Of a DNA stretch of 64,000 bases, positions 1 to 12,384 are shown in pieces; the stretch's first letter is position 1; the number at the start of each line of letters is the position of its first letter. The DNA lies in contig CM066304.1 in assembly GCA_033807695.1 (NCBI GenBank), positions 3,100,001 through 3,164,000 of the forward strand, read 5' to 3'. This DNA is from Daedaleopsis sinensis. Lineage: Eukaryota; Basidiomycota; Agaricomycetes; Polyporales; Polyporaceae. The notes beneath the pieces were generated by a model. That model made no database searches, was not told the DNA's origin, and was given only the letters and a program-made list of their open reading frames with translations. The position numbers and the translations under genes were made by a program.

Positions 1-1663
1 ACGCCTTGCTTTTCTTGTCGGTGTATGCCTTCAGCCTGATCATAGATTCTCATCAGCAAACCAACACGTGAAGACCGCGAGGAGTACGCACCGCTGATAA
101 TCTCTATCGACCTTCGCCTTGGTGTCCTTTTCGCTGGGGCCGCCGCCGCCTCCACCACCACCGCCTCCTGCTTTCTTCTTCTCCTTCCTCAGCCGCCGCT
201 TCTCCTCCTTCTCGGCTTCCTCACTAAGAGCAATGAGGTCTTTGATCGAGGGCAGCGCGGACGACGCGAGCGGCTGCAGGCGCATGGGTCGCTCTTCCTC
301 CATCTCGCCCTCTTCTTCTTCGTCAGGCGGGCCATGGTGTACACCTGTGCGTCTCTGCGGAGACATTGATCGGGACGCGGAGTGACTGTTGCGCGCGCGA
401 GCGGGTGGTGGAGGGGTGGGTTCTCTTTCGTCGTCAGACGTAGCAAGCCATTTAGCCGGCCGCGAAGGCCCGCTTTCGCGCATCTCGCCCTCTTCGTCCT
501 CCTGCTTGGGCAACAGCGACGGACGACTGGCCTCCTCCTCGTCGCTATTATCGTCGTCGCCTAGGTCAACACCCGTGTACTCGCCGGCGCCAGCGAAGAT
601 GTCGAAATCTTCCTCCATGGGTTCGGGGTCTGGCGCTGGAATAACGTTCGACGACGGGGCGGTCGAAGATAAACCTGCAGATGCTGGTTCTCCCCTGGAT
701 GCAGACGCAGTCGAGATGTCGGCTTGAGCGCTGTCGCCGCGAGAGGCGGCCTGCTCAGCCTCTGCACCTCCCGCGACTTTCCGTTTCTTCTTCCTTTCGC
801 CATTCTCCTCCACCTCGGCCCCCTTCGTCTTCTTCTTCCTTTTGACCTTCCCCTCCGCTTTGGCGCCGCTGCTCCCGACAGGCTTGAACCCAATCGGCTT
901 GAACTTGCCCGCCTTCTTGGCCTCCTCGAGTGCTTTGTCCGCCGCGCTGGAGACACGCGACGCCTCATCCGCGACAGACGCACCGCGCGCGCTCTTCAGC
1001 TCGCGCATGATGTCCTCGCGGGTGCGCTTCTTCGGCTGCGCGGCGCTCTCGAAGAACGCCTGCTCGAGGGACGCGTCGTCGGTGGCGGAGGTCTCCGCGG
1101 CGAGCCGTGCGCGATTCTGCTCGAGAAGCGCAAAGTCGAGCCCCTTGACGAGCACGGTGTGCTCGCTGTCGCCTCCGAGGTACTTGCGTTGCTCTTCTAC
1201 CTGTTGGCGGACGACGAAAGGACAACATCATGATGAGGGAAGGAGTGCTGGCGGGGATTTGAGGGTTTCGGGCACGTACCACCTGGCGGTCCTCAATCTC
1301 TGCATTCTGTCGCTCGAAATCCTCTGCGAGGGCTTCGACCTATGAGGCATACATAGAGATGTCGGCGATCTGACGGGATATTCTGACACAAGCACCCCGT
1401 TGCATAGGACTACCACATACCTGCGCGTAGTCATTGTTGACACCCTGTCTCCGTTCTGTAGCGCGGTCACGATACGATTCTTCCTTCGTAGACTTCTTCA
1501 ATGTCCTCGGCTTGAAAGCGGGTTTTGACGCATCCACAGTCTTTTGTTTCTTCTTGGTGGAAGTCGCAGCGGCTAGGAGAGAGCCGCGCACATGTGATGT
1601 AGCAGAGGAGGAGGATGCTGATGTCGGTTTATGGAGGAGCTGACGGAATGATTCCTGGTCCAT
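1..1663 (-). CDS. RED/IK-like spliceosomal protein (partial, runs off left edge)
   Basis: The N-terminal half matches the RED (IK) family, components of the pre-catalytic spliceosome. Visible are the start MDQESFRQLL, the block YRDRATERRQGVNNDYAQ and the block HTVLVKGLDFALLEQNRARL, all hallmarks of the RED_N domain. I read four exons: 1421-1663, 1283-1340, 92-1200 and 35 to beyond base 1. The last continues in frame as LKAYTDKKSKA, so the C-terminus lies outside the window. The middle is low complexity: a Lys-rich basic stretch, long acidic Glu/Asp runs and a run of ten glycines. The start at 1663 is chosen because it opens the conserved block; an upstream in-frame ATG exists at 1774. It is expected to act in the nucleus in pre-mRNA splicing. 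Family identification is from motifs I know; no alignment was run. Confidence 0.82.
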
Positions 1664-2609
1664 GTTGAGTTCAAAGTGGTATAGAGTATAGTACAAGTCG
1701 AAGCCGTTGCACGCTGCACTAGATTCATGCGCCTCAGCGCCTACAAGACGTGTAACGCCAGATTGATCGGGCATAAATGATACAGGATATCCCTACTACA
1801 TAGTACTACCACTGGTGGTGCGCGATCGAGTGCAGCCCGATGCACGACTACTTACAGGCGGTACTGATTCTCTCAAGGGGTAGCCAGTCGAGCTACACGG
1901 TGTACTTCCCAGGCCAGACTACGCCACGTAAGCTGCAAGGATTCCTTCAATATACATTCTTCTCTTCTACTGGATAACTACCACCCCCCACTTCTTTGGT
2001 TGTATGTACGAGGTACGGAGTATGTAACAAACATGATGAGCGCGCTAGTCGTAAGTGGAGGGGACGGGGAGGAAACAGACGCGGGTGTACCGTGTGGATG
2101 CTGACGACAGACAGAGTCGACCGGATCGGATAAGAGAGTGACGACAGAGAGAGATACGCGACAAGAGACTCGACAACGCGGTGTACGGTACGCAGTACGC
2201 TAGTAGCTGGACAAGTCCGTTGCGTGTGGTGGAGGGACCAGGGAGGGTGGAATAGATGCGAATTACGGCAAGCGTGAGGTATGGGTAGATGCGTCCGGCA
2301 CGCCGGACGGCCATAGAGCAGCGCTGCAGTGCGCATGTATAGTAGGTGGGACCGAGAGCGGAGTGGGTGGAAGGGTCAATGAAGCGGTCGTGAGGCATGA
2401 CGTGGGGAGGGAGGGAGTGCGTTATTGAATATCCGTCTGTAGGTCTCGGTGTGTCGGTTCATCGATTTCGGCCCTGCCGGTCTGACAATGCAGGGCATGC
2501 AGCAAGAAGGGCGGAGGGTTTGGTGTGCTGGAGGACAAGCCGATGGGAGGGTTCAGGAGGGCAGGACGATCGCGGAGAGCGGCTATGACGGAGCGAGCAA
2601 AACACATGT
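1664..2609. other. Intergenic: upstream of RED-like gene, downstream of CDC55
   Basis: No convincing coding sequence is seen. Short open frames on both strands lack family motifs. The stretch should hold the promoter of the RED-like gene and the 3' UTR of CDC55. Confidence 0.6.
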
Positions 2610-4379
2610 TTATGCAGCACTGTACAAGAACAGATTGTTCGTCGCAGCAATCTAGAGAAGGTCATTCTAGTAGATGCATTGAAACTTTGGAGCAGGCGAC
2701 TCACAGCGATAGTGTTCTCTTTCGGATGCCAGCTCGCGTGCAATATCTTCTTGTTGAAATCCAGAGTCTCGAGCGCCATGTTCTCCCGCATCCCTCCCCG
2801 CATCCCGTTCTTCATGCCTGCCTTATTGCCAGGCAGCGGCCCACCGATCTTCTTCGCCTTGAATGCAGATTTGTCCGCTTGCAGCACTACGTCATTGAGC
2901 GTCTCTGTGTCGTATATCCGGAAGTAGTTGTGGTATGACCCGGTCAGAACGTGGCTGGAAAAGTCATATACCAGTCGGGGACGTGATGTCAGAAAGTCGG
3001 GTAGGTATGTAGCTCGTTCAGGAAGAGGGACCCACCCGTCATCGCCGCTCCATACACACTCGAACTTGTCGAAGATACAATCGTTCTCGTATAAATCGCA
3101 CAGCTTTCCGCGCAGGTGATCGTGTATGGGGATAGTCTTGAGAGGCCGGTTTTCCATGTTGATGTCCCAAATCTTGAGGTTGAGGTAATCGCGTGACAGG
3201 ATGTACCGACCGTCATGACTGAACTTAACGTCTGAGATGGATGAGATAATTTCCGAGAAGAACGAGCGGTTCGTTGGGTCCTCCTCTTCCTCAAACACTG
3301 CGATCGCGAGGACATACTGATTAGCATCAGACAAGATAGCGGATAAATTATGACGCACTCTTTGCATGCCTATCGCACAACGCAGAGTCTCGCATGTCAG
3401 CAAGCTTGATGTTGCTCTTCGAGCTGCTGTACATGAATAGGTTGCAGTGCACGGGATGGAACTCCGCCGCCGTGATGACCTCCGTCAGCTCCTCCATGTT
3501 CACAGGCTTGATATCGACGATGTCTTCGGAGATTTGAGTAACGTGCAACGGCAATGCATTCAGGACGTCAACTCACTGAAGCTGCGGTCGCTGATATCCA
3601 GATTCCAGAGGTTAATCCGGAGGTCGTCTGCGGAGATGTACGTTTCTTGGTCGGAGTTGACGGAGATCGAGTGGATATGGTACGCATGCGCGTTCGAGTA
3701 CACTTTCCGGGGTACCGCAGCAATAATATTGTCTTGTTGCGTCATCCGAGGCAGTCTCAGATGTTGTGTCGCCGCAGGTGGGGGTGGTGATCTTTGACCA
3801 TCAATGAGGTTGCTCTCCGATACCACCCTTAGCTGCTTTTCAAACACTTTCCATAGCTTGATCGTCTTGTCTGAACGGCGCCTGCATTGGAGAGTGTGAC
3901 TAGGATGGCGCGCGAGTACCACGCACCGTTGGTAGATAACAGGAAGTGCGCGGCATTCTGACGTTTACACCACTTGATCTTATTGATCTTCTCCTCGATC
4001 TCCAACGACTTGAGGTAGTCGAATTCCGGCTCATGAGACTGGAACTCGGTGTAGAACTTGTACTCGCAGGTCTTTTTCTGTATGCGTGGGTTAGCATGTC
4101 ACATCAATCGTGAAGGATGCGTGCGGGGCACCATCTCATTGCGTTCGAACAAGACGACCCGGCCTCCCTTGTCTCCGGTGGCAAGGTAGTTGCCCGTCGA
4201 GTCGAACTCGACCGTCGAGATAATGTCGGCTGCGCGGGCGGGGTGATGTCAGACGCGGAGCGCGAAGTGGCTCGAAAGTGAATGAACAGCATACCTTCCG
4301 TAATGTCTTCCACGTCGCCTTTGTCGCCGAAACATTGCGCAAACCGCCAACCACCAGAACTGGACGCGTCTTGATCCAT
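2610..4379 (-). CDS. CDC55: PP2A regulatory subunit B (B55/PR55, WD40)
   Basis: This is the B55-type regulatory subunit of protein phosphatase 2A, a WD40 propeller that directs the catalytic dimer to substrates in mitotic exit and morphogenesis. It starts [20 protein letters not shown], followed by the family block [22 protein letters not shown] across an intron. Further family-specific strings are [54 protein letters not shown] and [16 protein letters not shown]. After a last intron near 2645-2700 it ends [13 protein letters not shown] with the stop at 2610. At least six short introns break the frame. The intergenic distance to COX9 on the other strand is about 350 bases, so the two may share a promoter region. 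Confidence 0.93.
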
Positions 4380-4729
4380 GATCGAATCGAATGAGAGAGG
4401 TGTGATGGGTGTGGGGGGTAGAGGGGGAAGATGTAGTATGCGAAGACAGGGCTGGGTCGGGCGGTGCGGATTTGGATCGGAAGAGGAGGAAGCTGGGCTG
4501 GAAGGCGAGAGGTTAGAGGACGAGGCCGGATATTCGCACCGCAAGGACAATCAAGAGAGGAGGAGAGACTGGAGCCAAGGACGCGCATCCAGCCAGACGA
4601 TGGCCCCGCCTCCCTGTTGACGCGTGTTTGGCTCGTGGCCACCGCCCTGTTCAGTCCCGGCGCCTGCCCTCTTCCGCTCCTCCATCCCGACTTCGCCCTC
4701 GCCGTCCCCGTCGTCGTCCAAAACACACC

Positions 4730-5063
4730 ATGCCCATCGCACCCATCGTCGGAAAGCTCAGGAAGCGCTTCTGGCTCGATCTCACCACCTCCCTCGGCAT
4801 TGGCATCAGCGCAGGCTACGCATTCTGGTCAGTTCCATCCGCTTTTCTCCCCTCACGCGTCATGTAGACTCATTCGTCCCGGAACAGGTATGGCGTACAT
4901 CTCAAGCGTGGTGAGCATCCATTCTGCCGCAGATCACCTCGCGCGCACCGTCGCTCGCATGTGCAGCTTCCCGTTCATTCGCTGACTCGTGTCCTTCTCG
5001 CCAATAGTCCAGCGCCAGGAGGAGTTCTACCTGAAGCTCGAGAGGGCCAAGCAGGACGAGTAA
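4730..5063 (+). CDS. COX9: Cytochrome c oxidase subunit VIIa (Cox9-like)
   Basis: A tiny three-exon gene of 58 residues encodes a single-membrane-span subunit of mitochondrial cytochrome c oxidase. The spliced protein begins MPIAPIVGKLRKRFWLDL and continues through the membrane segment LGIGISAGYAFWYG to the tail QEEFYLKLERAKQDE. The fungal Cox9/VIIa family has the same length, the same basic N-terminus, a Gly-rich helix ending in a WYG-like motif and a charged C-terminus. Both introns have clean GT..AG borders, and the frame only makes sense after splicing. The middle exon is only about 23 bases. It is divergent from CDC55 and convergent with the downstream J-protein gene. Confidence 0.85.
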
Positions 5064-5353
5064 ACTTGGAGGCATCCTGTATCCCACTCCCAATCGCATC
5101 CCTGTCTCTCCCGAATCTGCGTACAATCATCAAGCACCACCGCCGTACGCGTCTGCGTCGGGTCGCGACCGCCAGCCTAGACTGCATCTGGCGCGTTCTC
5201 GGGCGAGCATGCACACGCAGCCGACTATCCCTCGTAGATCCGGGAAATCATAGAAACGGCATAAATACATGATTAGATGGCGTGTCCTACGATCCTAAGA
5301 CAAGTGAGCGTATAGTTCGTGAACCGGGCGTAGCTTCCTCCATGCAAGACAAT
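5064..5353. other. Short convergent 3' region between COX9 and J-protein gene
   Basis: About 290 bases between two converging genes. No coding or RNA feature is seen; it probably holds both 3' UTRs and polyadenylation signals. Confidence 0.5.
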
Positions 5354-6900
5354 CTACTTCAACAAACCCATCTCCCGCAGCTTGTCACAACTCTCTATCG
5401 GCTCCTGGTCAATCCGTTTCACCTTATCCCAGTCCGTTCCAAAACCAAAAACGCCTATCTCTTGCTCCTTCCGACGTTCTTTCCTGTCCATTCCTCGCTG
5501 GCACTGTGAGTACAAGTCTGTAGTGAACGCCCGTTCGATGTTGCTTTCGAACTTGCGTAGCTGCGGGCCAGGCTTGTTGTCGTTCCGCGCGAGTTCTGCG
5601 GCAATAGGGTGTCCGGAAAATTCGGCGGCATTGACATGATACTTGATATTCAGCCCGCCAGTCATGCGTTCAACATTATAACGCGCGGATGGCGCGAAGG
5701 AGAATCGTGGATCGGGTGTTGGTGGTGTTGAGAAGAGGCTCGGGAGCGCGTTGAGAAGCGAAAAGGCGAAGAGGACGATAAGGGGGAGGAACTGCATCCA
5801 TACTGAGCGAGGTTCTGCCGCTGCTTGGTCTTGTCGCTGTGCAGTTGGACGACGCACTCGCGTTGTTCGGAAGCCATCTGGGCCGAAGGACGCCGTGAAC
5901 ACTAGATGACCCTCAGTTCCCCTGTAGTCATGAATGACCGCGTTTCACTTACTGGGTCCGCCAAAGCCTCCGCCACTAAATGACCCGCCGTTCACGCCTC
6001 CGCCGAAGAACATGTTGAAGAGGTCCTCTGGACTGATCTCACCGTCAAACCCGCCACCTCCGCCGAATCCACCTCGAGAGAATGCTGGCGATGAACCAGC
6101 TGACGATGACATGCCGCTAAACCGTGATTCAGGATCCGAGCCATGCTGATCATATGCTGCTCGTTTTTGCGGGTCTGGACAGTGAACGGTATAAGCATGG
6201 GAGGAAACGGAGATCGAACGAGAGGCTCTGACCTGATAGCACCTGGAACGCTTTCGATACCACTTTAACCAGAGGCAGGGTTACGTTTAGAAAATACTAC
6301 GACTAGAAGGTCTGCTGACACTCACTCTTGAACGCTTCATCGGCACCGGGAGCACCGTTCTTGTCTGGGTGCAATGCTAGAGCAAGCTGTCATCCGAACC
6401 TTAGATTAATGCACTGCGAATGAAGTAGTGCACTTTGTACATACCTTGCGATAGGCCTTTTTGACCTCCGCCTCCTCGCAATCCCGCTTGAGCGACAGAA
6501 TCTCGTAGTACTCGGTGACCTTGCACGCCCGCACGCGCTTCACGACAGCAATGTTCTCCGGGGTGTAGCTCTTCTTCGGAGGGCCGTGCGCAGCGTCGCC
6601 GTTGGCCTTGGTCTTGCCCTCTGCACGAGATTCCGTCTGGTGCCGTTGTCGTGCGCCCGCCGCGGAGGGATGCGCCTCGGCTGCCGACGAGCTCGCACTA
6701 GCACCCGCGCTGGTCCCAGCGTCCAACTCGCTGGCAGCGGCCTCAGCCTCGACGATCTCCAGTAGCTTCACGGCCTCGGCGGTGGAGAAGAGGTTGAGGG
6801 ACTTCTGGCAGAAGCGCTTAGCGGACGGGTAGTTGCCTGCATTACGGTGCCTTTGGGCAATCGCGAGGCACTTGAGGGCCTCGTCCTTGTTGCTCTCCAT
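5354..6900 (-). CDS. ER-membrane J-protein (DNAJB12/B14, Hlj1-like) with DUF1977
   Basis: A type III J-domain co-chaperone expected to sit in the ER membrane with its J-domain in the cytosol, recruiting Hsp70 for quality control. The N-terminus MESNKDEALKCLAIAQRHRN is the helical region typical of DNAJB12-like proteins. The J-domain follows: YYEILSLKRDCEEAEVKKAY, an intron, then ALHPDKNG with the essential HPD, and YDQHGSD. A Gly/Phe-rich segment is next, then a membrane span FLPLIVLFAFSLLNALPSLF. The C-terminal DUF1977 region contains YHV and CDKLREMGLLK at the end. Start 6900 is the first ATG of the conserved block; the stop is at 5354. Four or more introns are seen, with donors and acceptors consistent with the frame. 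Confidence 0.88.
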
Positions 6901-7193
6901 GCTCGCTGCAAGGGGAAATGAGAATGGCCAGAAAAGAGGGAGAGCGGGAGGGTAGTGGGGTGAACGTGGATGAAGACGACGGGAGACTTGGCAGTGGCGG
7001 ATTGTGTACCTTACACGTCCTCGATCGTAACCCACCTCACTTATCCGAATAACAGATGGTTACTTACCACGATTAACGTCATAAATAGACACTACAAACC
7101 GTGGAACTCCCTCATAATTCGCGATGGCGCTTACCTATCACTAACTCTTGAATACGCCCCACCATCTCGGCTAGGTCTCCGGAGCCCTGCGTT
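6901..7193. promoter_or_regulatory. Bidirectional promoter region (J-protein / Hrt3-like)
   Basis: About 290 bases separate two divergent start codons, so transcription of both genes must begin here. No specific operator or TATA element could be assigned with confidence. Confidence 0.45.
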
Positions 7194-8859
7194 ATGCAAG
7201 GACTCAAGGCGAACGCAGAGGAAGTGTCTGAGGAGCTTGCACGGTTCAGGCAGCAGTGGCTTGAAGAGGTCCGGGGAAAGAAGAAGGCCCAGGGAAGTCA
7301 GAACGTCGTCTCACCTCCCACCTCCGAGGCTGCACCTTCAGGTTCCGTAGAGGCCCAAGACACACCTCATTCCCCTCTCGGTCACCGCGCAGTCCATCGC
7401 CGTGGGTCCCATGCTGCGTCCTCTCCTCCTCCGGTGGCACGCCAGTTAGTCCCGTCCTCCACTACCACTGCGGCGTTCGGACCCGCCCTACAGCGCGCGG
7501 TCGAGGTGTACAAGAAGGCCGTGCAGCATGAGCAGCGCAGTGAACTAGATGATGCCTTGCGACTCTACCGCACGGCGTTTAGGATGGATCCAAACGTCGA
7601 CCGCGCGTTCCATCGGATGGAGGTCGAGCTTCAACGCAAGACCGCCCCCACCGCAGCTCCGACATCCCCGACGCAGCATAAGGTGCAGCACCAGAGGACG
7701 GGATCCAAAGAAGCGACTGTGGATAGTCTAGTGCAGGAGTTGCAAGGGCTGGAGCTCGGGCCTGCACGGATTCCGGTCGCACATGTGCGAGGAGAAGGCA
7801 TCGTTACCGGAACGTTGGCGAAACTGGTCGCGTCATGGCCCGTCGACGTCAAGTTTGAGCCGGAGGATGAGCAGGAAGGAGTCCCTATACAGACCGTGCC
7901 CGACGAGATTCTGGTGCTCGTGCTTCGACTGCTCGACCATACTGCGATAGAGCGTTTTGCGAAAGTGAACCGGAAGGCGCGTGTCCTTACTTTGGATGCG
8001 TCGATATGGAGGTGCGCACTACATTCGTTGAAACATGCTTGCATCTTATGCACCTATCGTAGACCTATGGTCAAGAGATTATATCGGCCACCCCAAATCT
8101 CCTCTGATGACGAGCTGGACGCGTTAGTGGCCAAGTACATGACGGACTATCGCCGAGTGTACGTCGAGCATCCTCGCGTACGTTACGATGGACTATACAT
8201 TGCTGTGTGCCATTACATGTACGTACCTTGGTCATCAATGGCAGGTGCTTTTATTGAATGCCGCACTTGCACTTGCGCGTCACAGTCGTAACGGGATTGG
8301 AGAGAACGCCTGGGTGAACGTAGGTGCTGTGAAGGAAGATCTTTCACTGTCTATACTGATCTTTCCGTGTCTGAGGATAGTACAGTCATCTAATCACGTA
8401 CTACCGATACTTGTGAGTGCATCGTACCCTCACTTGCTCTCAGGGTCTCACATCTGAGCAGGAGGTTCTATCCGGACGGCCAAGTCCTCTCCCTCCTAGC
8501 TAACGAAGGGCTCGCTCCTGCTCAAATCATTCCGACGCTTAAGCCTTCTCTACGCATGAAGGTATGCATTGCGAATAATTCGAGGCATAGAAATTCATCC
8601 CCAGTAGGGTTTCATGATCGGCACCTGGTATCTCGAGGGCACAGAGGTACACATTGAAGACCTCCAGGAGCCCGACGGCGCCGAATCCCGCTACTCCTTC
8701 CAGATGATCCTCGACCTCCGTTCGCGCCCCGTAGGACGCTGGAATCGACTCGATTTTCGCGCCTATGACTCTGTGCATATCGGATCCGGGGAGGCGACGC
8801 CACTCGCGCTCAAGAACGAGCGGTCGTTCTGGTTCTCGAGGGTGCGCTCGTACGCATGA
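7194..8859 (+). CDS. HRT3: F-box protein of the FBXO9/Hrt3 family
   Basis: A substrate receptor of SCF ubiquitin ligases. It contains a TPR-like helical segment (AVEVYKKAVQHEQRSELDDA then RLYRTAFRMDP) at about residues 100-140 and an F-box (IQTVPDEILVLVLRLLDHTA) near residue 230. The FBXO9-type C-terminal domain follows: MVKRLYRPPQISSD, VRYDGLYIAVCHY, then across three short introns YYRYL/RFYPDGQVLSLLANEG, and finally GFMIGTWYLEG..V..FQMILDLRSRP and LKNERSFWFSRVRSYA. The RFYPDGQ and YYRYL strings match the human FBXO9 arrangement and fix the splice junctions near 8203, 8280-8390, 8432-8463 and 8565-8608. The start at 7194 is the first ATG of the uninterrupted frame; an upstream exon cannot be ruled out. 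Confidence 0.85.
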
Positions 8860-9453
8860 GGGTGCGGGTGTCGGCCCTGAGCTCTTGCTCGGGGATGTGA
8901 GAGCTCTGTATCGCACGGTCGAGTATGTGGTAGGAGTTCCTAGGCCACTCCGTCGGCGATGTCGTACCTATAGATTTCTTCGCAGACTTCGCTGTGTGCC
9001 AGGTCAGATAGATTATCCTCCCAAGATATTATATCGTCGGGATCTTAACGAGTGAAGGATCCACAGATGCTGAAGTCTTCAAGATTGATCTTTTCTGAGG
9101 AGTGCGATTGACAGACCCCCAAGGTGCTCCGGGCTTTCCGTAGTCAGCTTAGGACAAATTGGAGATCTACTCTGATGCATGGGCGATGTAGTGTGCTTAC
9201 ACGGCAAGAATAACAGGATTTTGTGCCCAAAGTGCTTCATGAGGTGAGTCTAAATATTGTCTACTTAGAGGCGAAAATGTATGTTCACTCCTCCGAGGCA
9301 AGTGTATATAAACAGTCGGCATATGTAGCGCACGGCCTGCGTCCGTCTGTATCGCCCGAATGTTGCATGTATGTATGCTCCGTTTATTGCCGCCCGAATG
9401 TTAACCAGTATTCTCCTTGTACAACAAATTTCAACCGGAACGGCTGTGGCTGC
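8860..9453. other. Intergenic, convergent 3' regions
   Basis: Nearly 600 bases between two convergent genes with no recognisable coding, RNA or repeat feature. Confidence 0.5.
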
Positions 9454-10792
9454 TTAAGCAGTCTCCTGCGGGAAGACCACCAGCTTCGTCCCGCTGACCT
9501 GGTTGTTCTTCAGCCGCTCCAGACCACCCACGATGCCGCTTAAGCCCCCAGCAAGCACCTCCGTGCGGTTGGGCTAAAGCGAGGCCACGCCGGTTAGCCA
9601 CGGTTGGCGCGCAGACACGTACCGCCGCAACCTACCTTGATCGCGCCGCTCTCAAGCAGTTGCGGCAGCGCCGCGAGCAGACCCGCGCCGACGGCCGCGT
9701 TCGCGGGTAGCGCAAGGAGCCCGCGCGCCATGTGGACCTTCTTCGCCGGCTGCCCGTCCTCGCCCCCCAGTTTAGGGATGGGCGAGACGACGACGAGGTC
9801 GCCGTCGGGGGCCGTCAGTGCGTACCCGAGGGGCACCGTCTCGGGGGTGGTGACCGCGTCGAAGACGAGATTGAGGAGCCCGCCCGCGAGTTGCGTCGCT
9901 TCGGCCTGCACCGCGTCCGCGGGGAGGGCGCGGTCGAGGACCTGCGTCGCGCCGAGGGTCTTGAGATAGTCTACGTGCTTCAGGGACGCGGTCGTGAGGA
10001 TGGGCGAGAAACCGGAGAGGCGGGCGAATTGGATCGCTGTTCACGGTCAAGTGATAAGTATATGGGTCTTGCTGTGTGCGGCGAGAGGAAGCGATAGACT
10101 GACCGTATTGGCCGACCGAGGAGGAGCCTCCGAGGATGAGGGCGGACGCCTTGGCGTATTTCCCCTTGCCGTCTTCAGTCCACGGGGCAGCGAGCTTGAG
10201 GGAGTCGCTGGCAGGCTCTTGGTTGTAGAGCACGAAAGCGATGGTAGGGAGCCCGCTCGGCAAGCTTGCGGCAGCCTCGAAGGAGACGTTGGCGGGAATC
10301 TGCATGCACAGTTTGACGGACGATTTACGGTCAGAATATGGTCCGCATCGAGTCATACGGCGAGGAGTATACAGACCTTCATCGCAAGATGGGAGGGAGT
10401 CGTGATGAACTGAGCGAACGTTCCGTGGAGCGCCTTCTCCACGATGTCAAAGGTAGCCTGGAAAGCGCTGCACGGAGGATCGTTGAGCATGGTGTCATTC
10501 TGTGAGGTCTCAAGGGCTTGTGTCGCACTCACATCCTGTCCCCGACTGCCAGAGACGTCACGCCCTCGCCCACCTCGACAACAGTGCCAGCACCGTCAGA
10601 GCCCATGACTGCAGGGTACTTCTCGACGTACGCTCCTACCGCTTGGATCTTCCAGTCGATCGGGTTGAGCGCGGCCGCTTCGACCCTCACCAGGACCTGA
10701 CCAGGACCTGGTTTGGGAACGTCTGTGTCTCTGACAGCGAACTGGCCGTGCTTGGACTCGAGAAAGAGCGCTTTGTTCTGTTGAGGAGACAT
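9454..10792 (-). CDS. Zinc-binding-type alcohol dehydrogenase / enoyl reductase-like MDR protein
   Basis: A medium-chain dehydrogenase/reductase of the quinone-reductase/trans-enoyl-reductase-like branch common in fungi. It starts MSPQQNKALFLESKHGQFAV, followed by the GroES-like fold with VRVEAAALNPIDWKIQ and PAVMGSDGAGTVVEVGEGV. After splicing come IPANVSFEAAASLPSG and a Rossmann nucleotide-binding motif ALILGGSSSVGQYAIQFAR. The C-terminal end is GGLERLKNNQVSGTKLVVF. The protein lacks the Cys/His zinc ligands of true ADHs in the visible N-terminal part, so it is probably a zinc-independent NADPH oxidoreductase. Five exons are read; the last begins PNRTEVLAGG. Substrate is unknown, and nothing around it suggests a metabolite cluster. 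Confidence 0.85.
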
Positions 10793-11749
10793 GTAGAGGA
10801 TAGCTGAACCTGTGCGTGGGTTAACGTTAATCTCCTAACCACCGACCTATTTATGCCGTAGTGTCAAGCCGCATCCGGGACCAAAAGAGTGCGGAAGAAC
10901 GGAGAGATTTGGTCATGAACAGTGTGTAACACAGCTGGCGAGCCCCAGATATGGATAGTACCAGAACTATGGAGCAGTACGACGTAGTACGCGTACGTCC
11001 GGCAAATAGCACCCGGGCAGTTTGACGGCGTACATAACCGTGTTGAACAGTGTGAACTGGATAAGAAGAGTCTGGACGAAGGTTCAAAAATGCGGAAACA
11101 CGGAGGATTTGCTAATTACTAGTTTGTAACATGGCAAGTGTATCTGCCAAAGAACAGTCAGTGAACCGGCGCGAGACAAGGCGTAGGTGGCGAGATGAGT
11201 ACTAGGGCGAGCGCTTGAGTGCGAACACTTAACTAGGATACACACGAACAAATACTAGCTACGAGACCGTACCGTTATAGACCGTCATAGTACTGATGTG
11301 GACAAATCCGTAGGGTAGAGTGAGACGAGCTCGGGGAGGGATACAATGGGATATTGTGCCCCTACGATGCCCAAGAGAACACAGAGCCAAGGAACCGTCA
11401 GCTTCGCATGATATACTTACTGTAATCACCATATAACGATCGCCAATTCCTCACGTAGAGAACTAAGGGAGTATGACAACTGAAGCTAGAGGCAACAACA
11501 CATTGGTATTGCAATATTGAATGGATAGTACAGATCTGGAATTGACCACTACACGGCACCCAGGAGGTGGAAAGTAAGAAAACAAGCGACAACAAGGATT
11601 GTGTGTTATGTGCTCATGCGGTACGCATGGCGTGATATACGGAAAGCAACCAAGGAGGGAAAGCAAGATCAGGGGCGGTGAACTGTCCGAGTCGTCGATA
11701 CACGACAGTAGCAGGGGAATAGAGTAGGGCTCGTGGAAGAGGGGGTCGA
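10793..11749. other. Intergenic stretch without recognised gene
   Basis: About 950 bases upstream of the MDR gene and downstream of the DUF2015 gene. Short open frames exist on both strands but show no motifs or splicing logic. Confidence 0.5.
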
Positions 11750-12384
11750 TCATAGGCGCGTGACAGCCTTCGCGTCCAGTGGCATTCCTGTACATCGCGC
11801 AGACCAAACGTCAGATACCTGGAGTGTGAGTGTGCACCTACCGACTTACCTGAAGGATCGATGCCGTTCGCAACGAAAATCTGGTTCTGCCGGATCAACC
11901 GTGCCTGGTCAAAGCTGGTAACGCCACAGTGGTCAGTACCGTCCACTGAGCACTCACCCCGCCCTATCACGCCGTAGTCGTCTTCGTTCGACCGACTCCG
12001 CGACATCGGCGCGGAGGCATACAGAGAGGCAGAAGAGGCTGGCTACTCACTTTACCCGCTCCCGGCGCATGATGTCCAGCACCTCCTGGGTCCCGCGTTC
12101 GTCAAGACCCGCTCTGGAGTCGCCGTCCCGGATGTTGGCCTCGATGTCGAACGACGAGGACGTCAGACCTGCGTTCGCCTGGTCCGCGAACGTCGCCACG
12201 GGCTGGTAGTGCCCGAGCCGCGGAAACAGGGAGCGCACGGAGAGCGCACCACGGTACCGGAACGTCACTGGGGGAGATGAGATATGCGGTCAGCCGCCTC
12301 CCGGGGAGAGCAGACGCGAGTGGGGGGATACGCACACATTACCAGTAATGCTGAGAGTGCGAACACGGACAACCAGAAGTACAT
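11750..12384 (-). CDS. DUF2015 (UPF0357/YCL012C-like) small membrane protein
   Basis: A 122-residue conserved fungal protein of unknown function. Four exons are read. Exon 1 gives the signal-anchor-like MYFWLSVFALSALLVM. The core carries GLTSSSFDIEANIRDGDSRA and GLDERGTQEVLDIMRRERVN. The third exon gives FDQARLIRQNQIFVANGIDP and the last gives GMPLDAKAVTRL. The LTSSxFD..xNI..GDSRAGLD and FDxAR..x.Q..FxANxI signatures are those of the DUF2015 family, which includes yeast YCL012C. The donor gtgcgt after the first exon gives the correct phase. The gene is divergent from EMC5 with 255 bases between starts, so the pair may share a promoter; both products are predicted to be membrane-bound. Confidence 0.85.
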
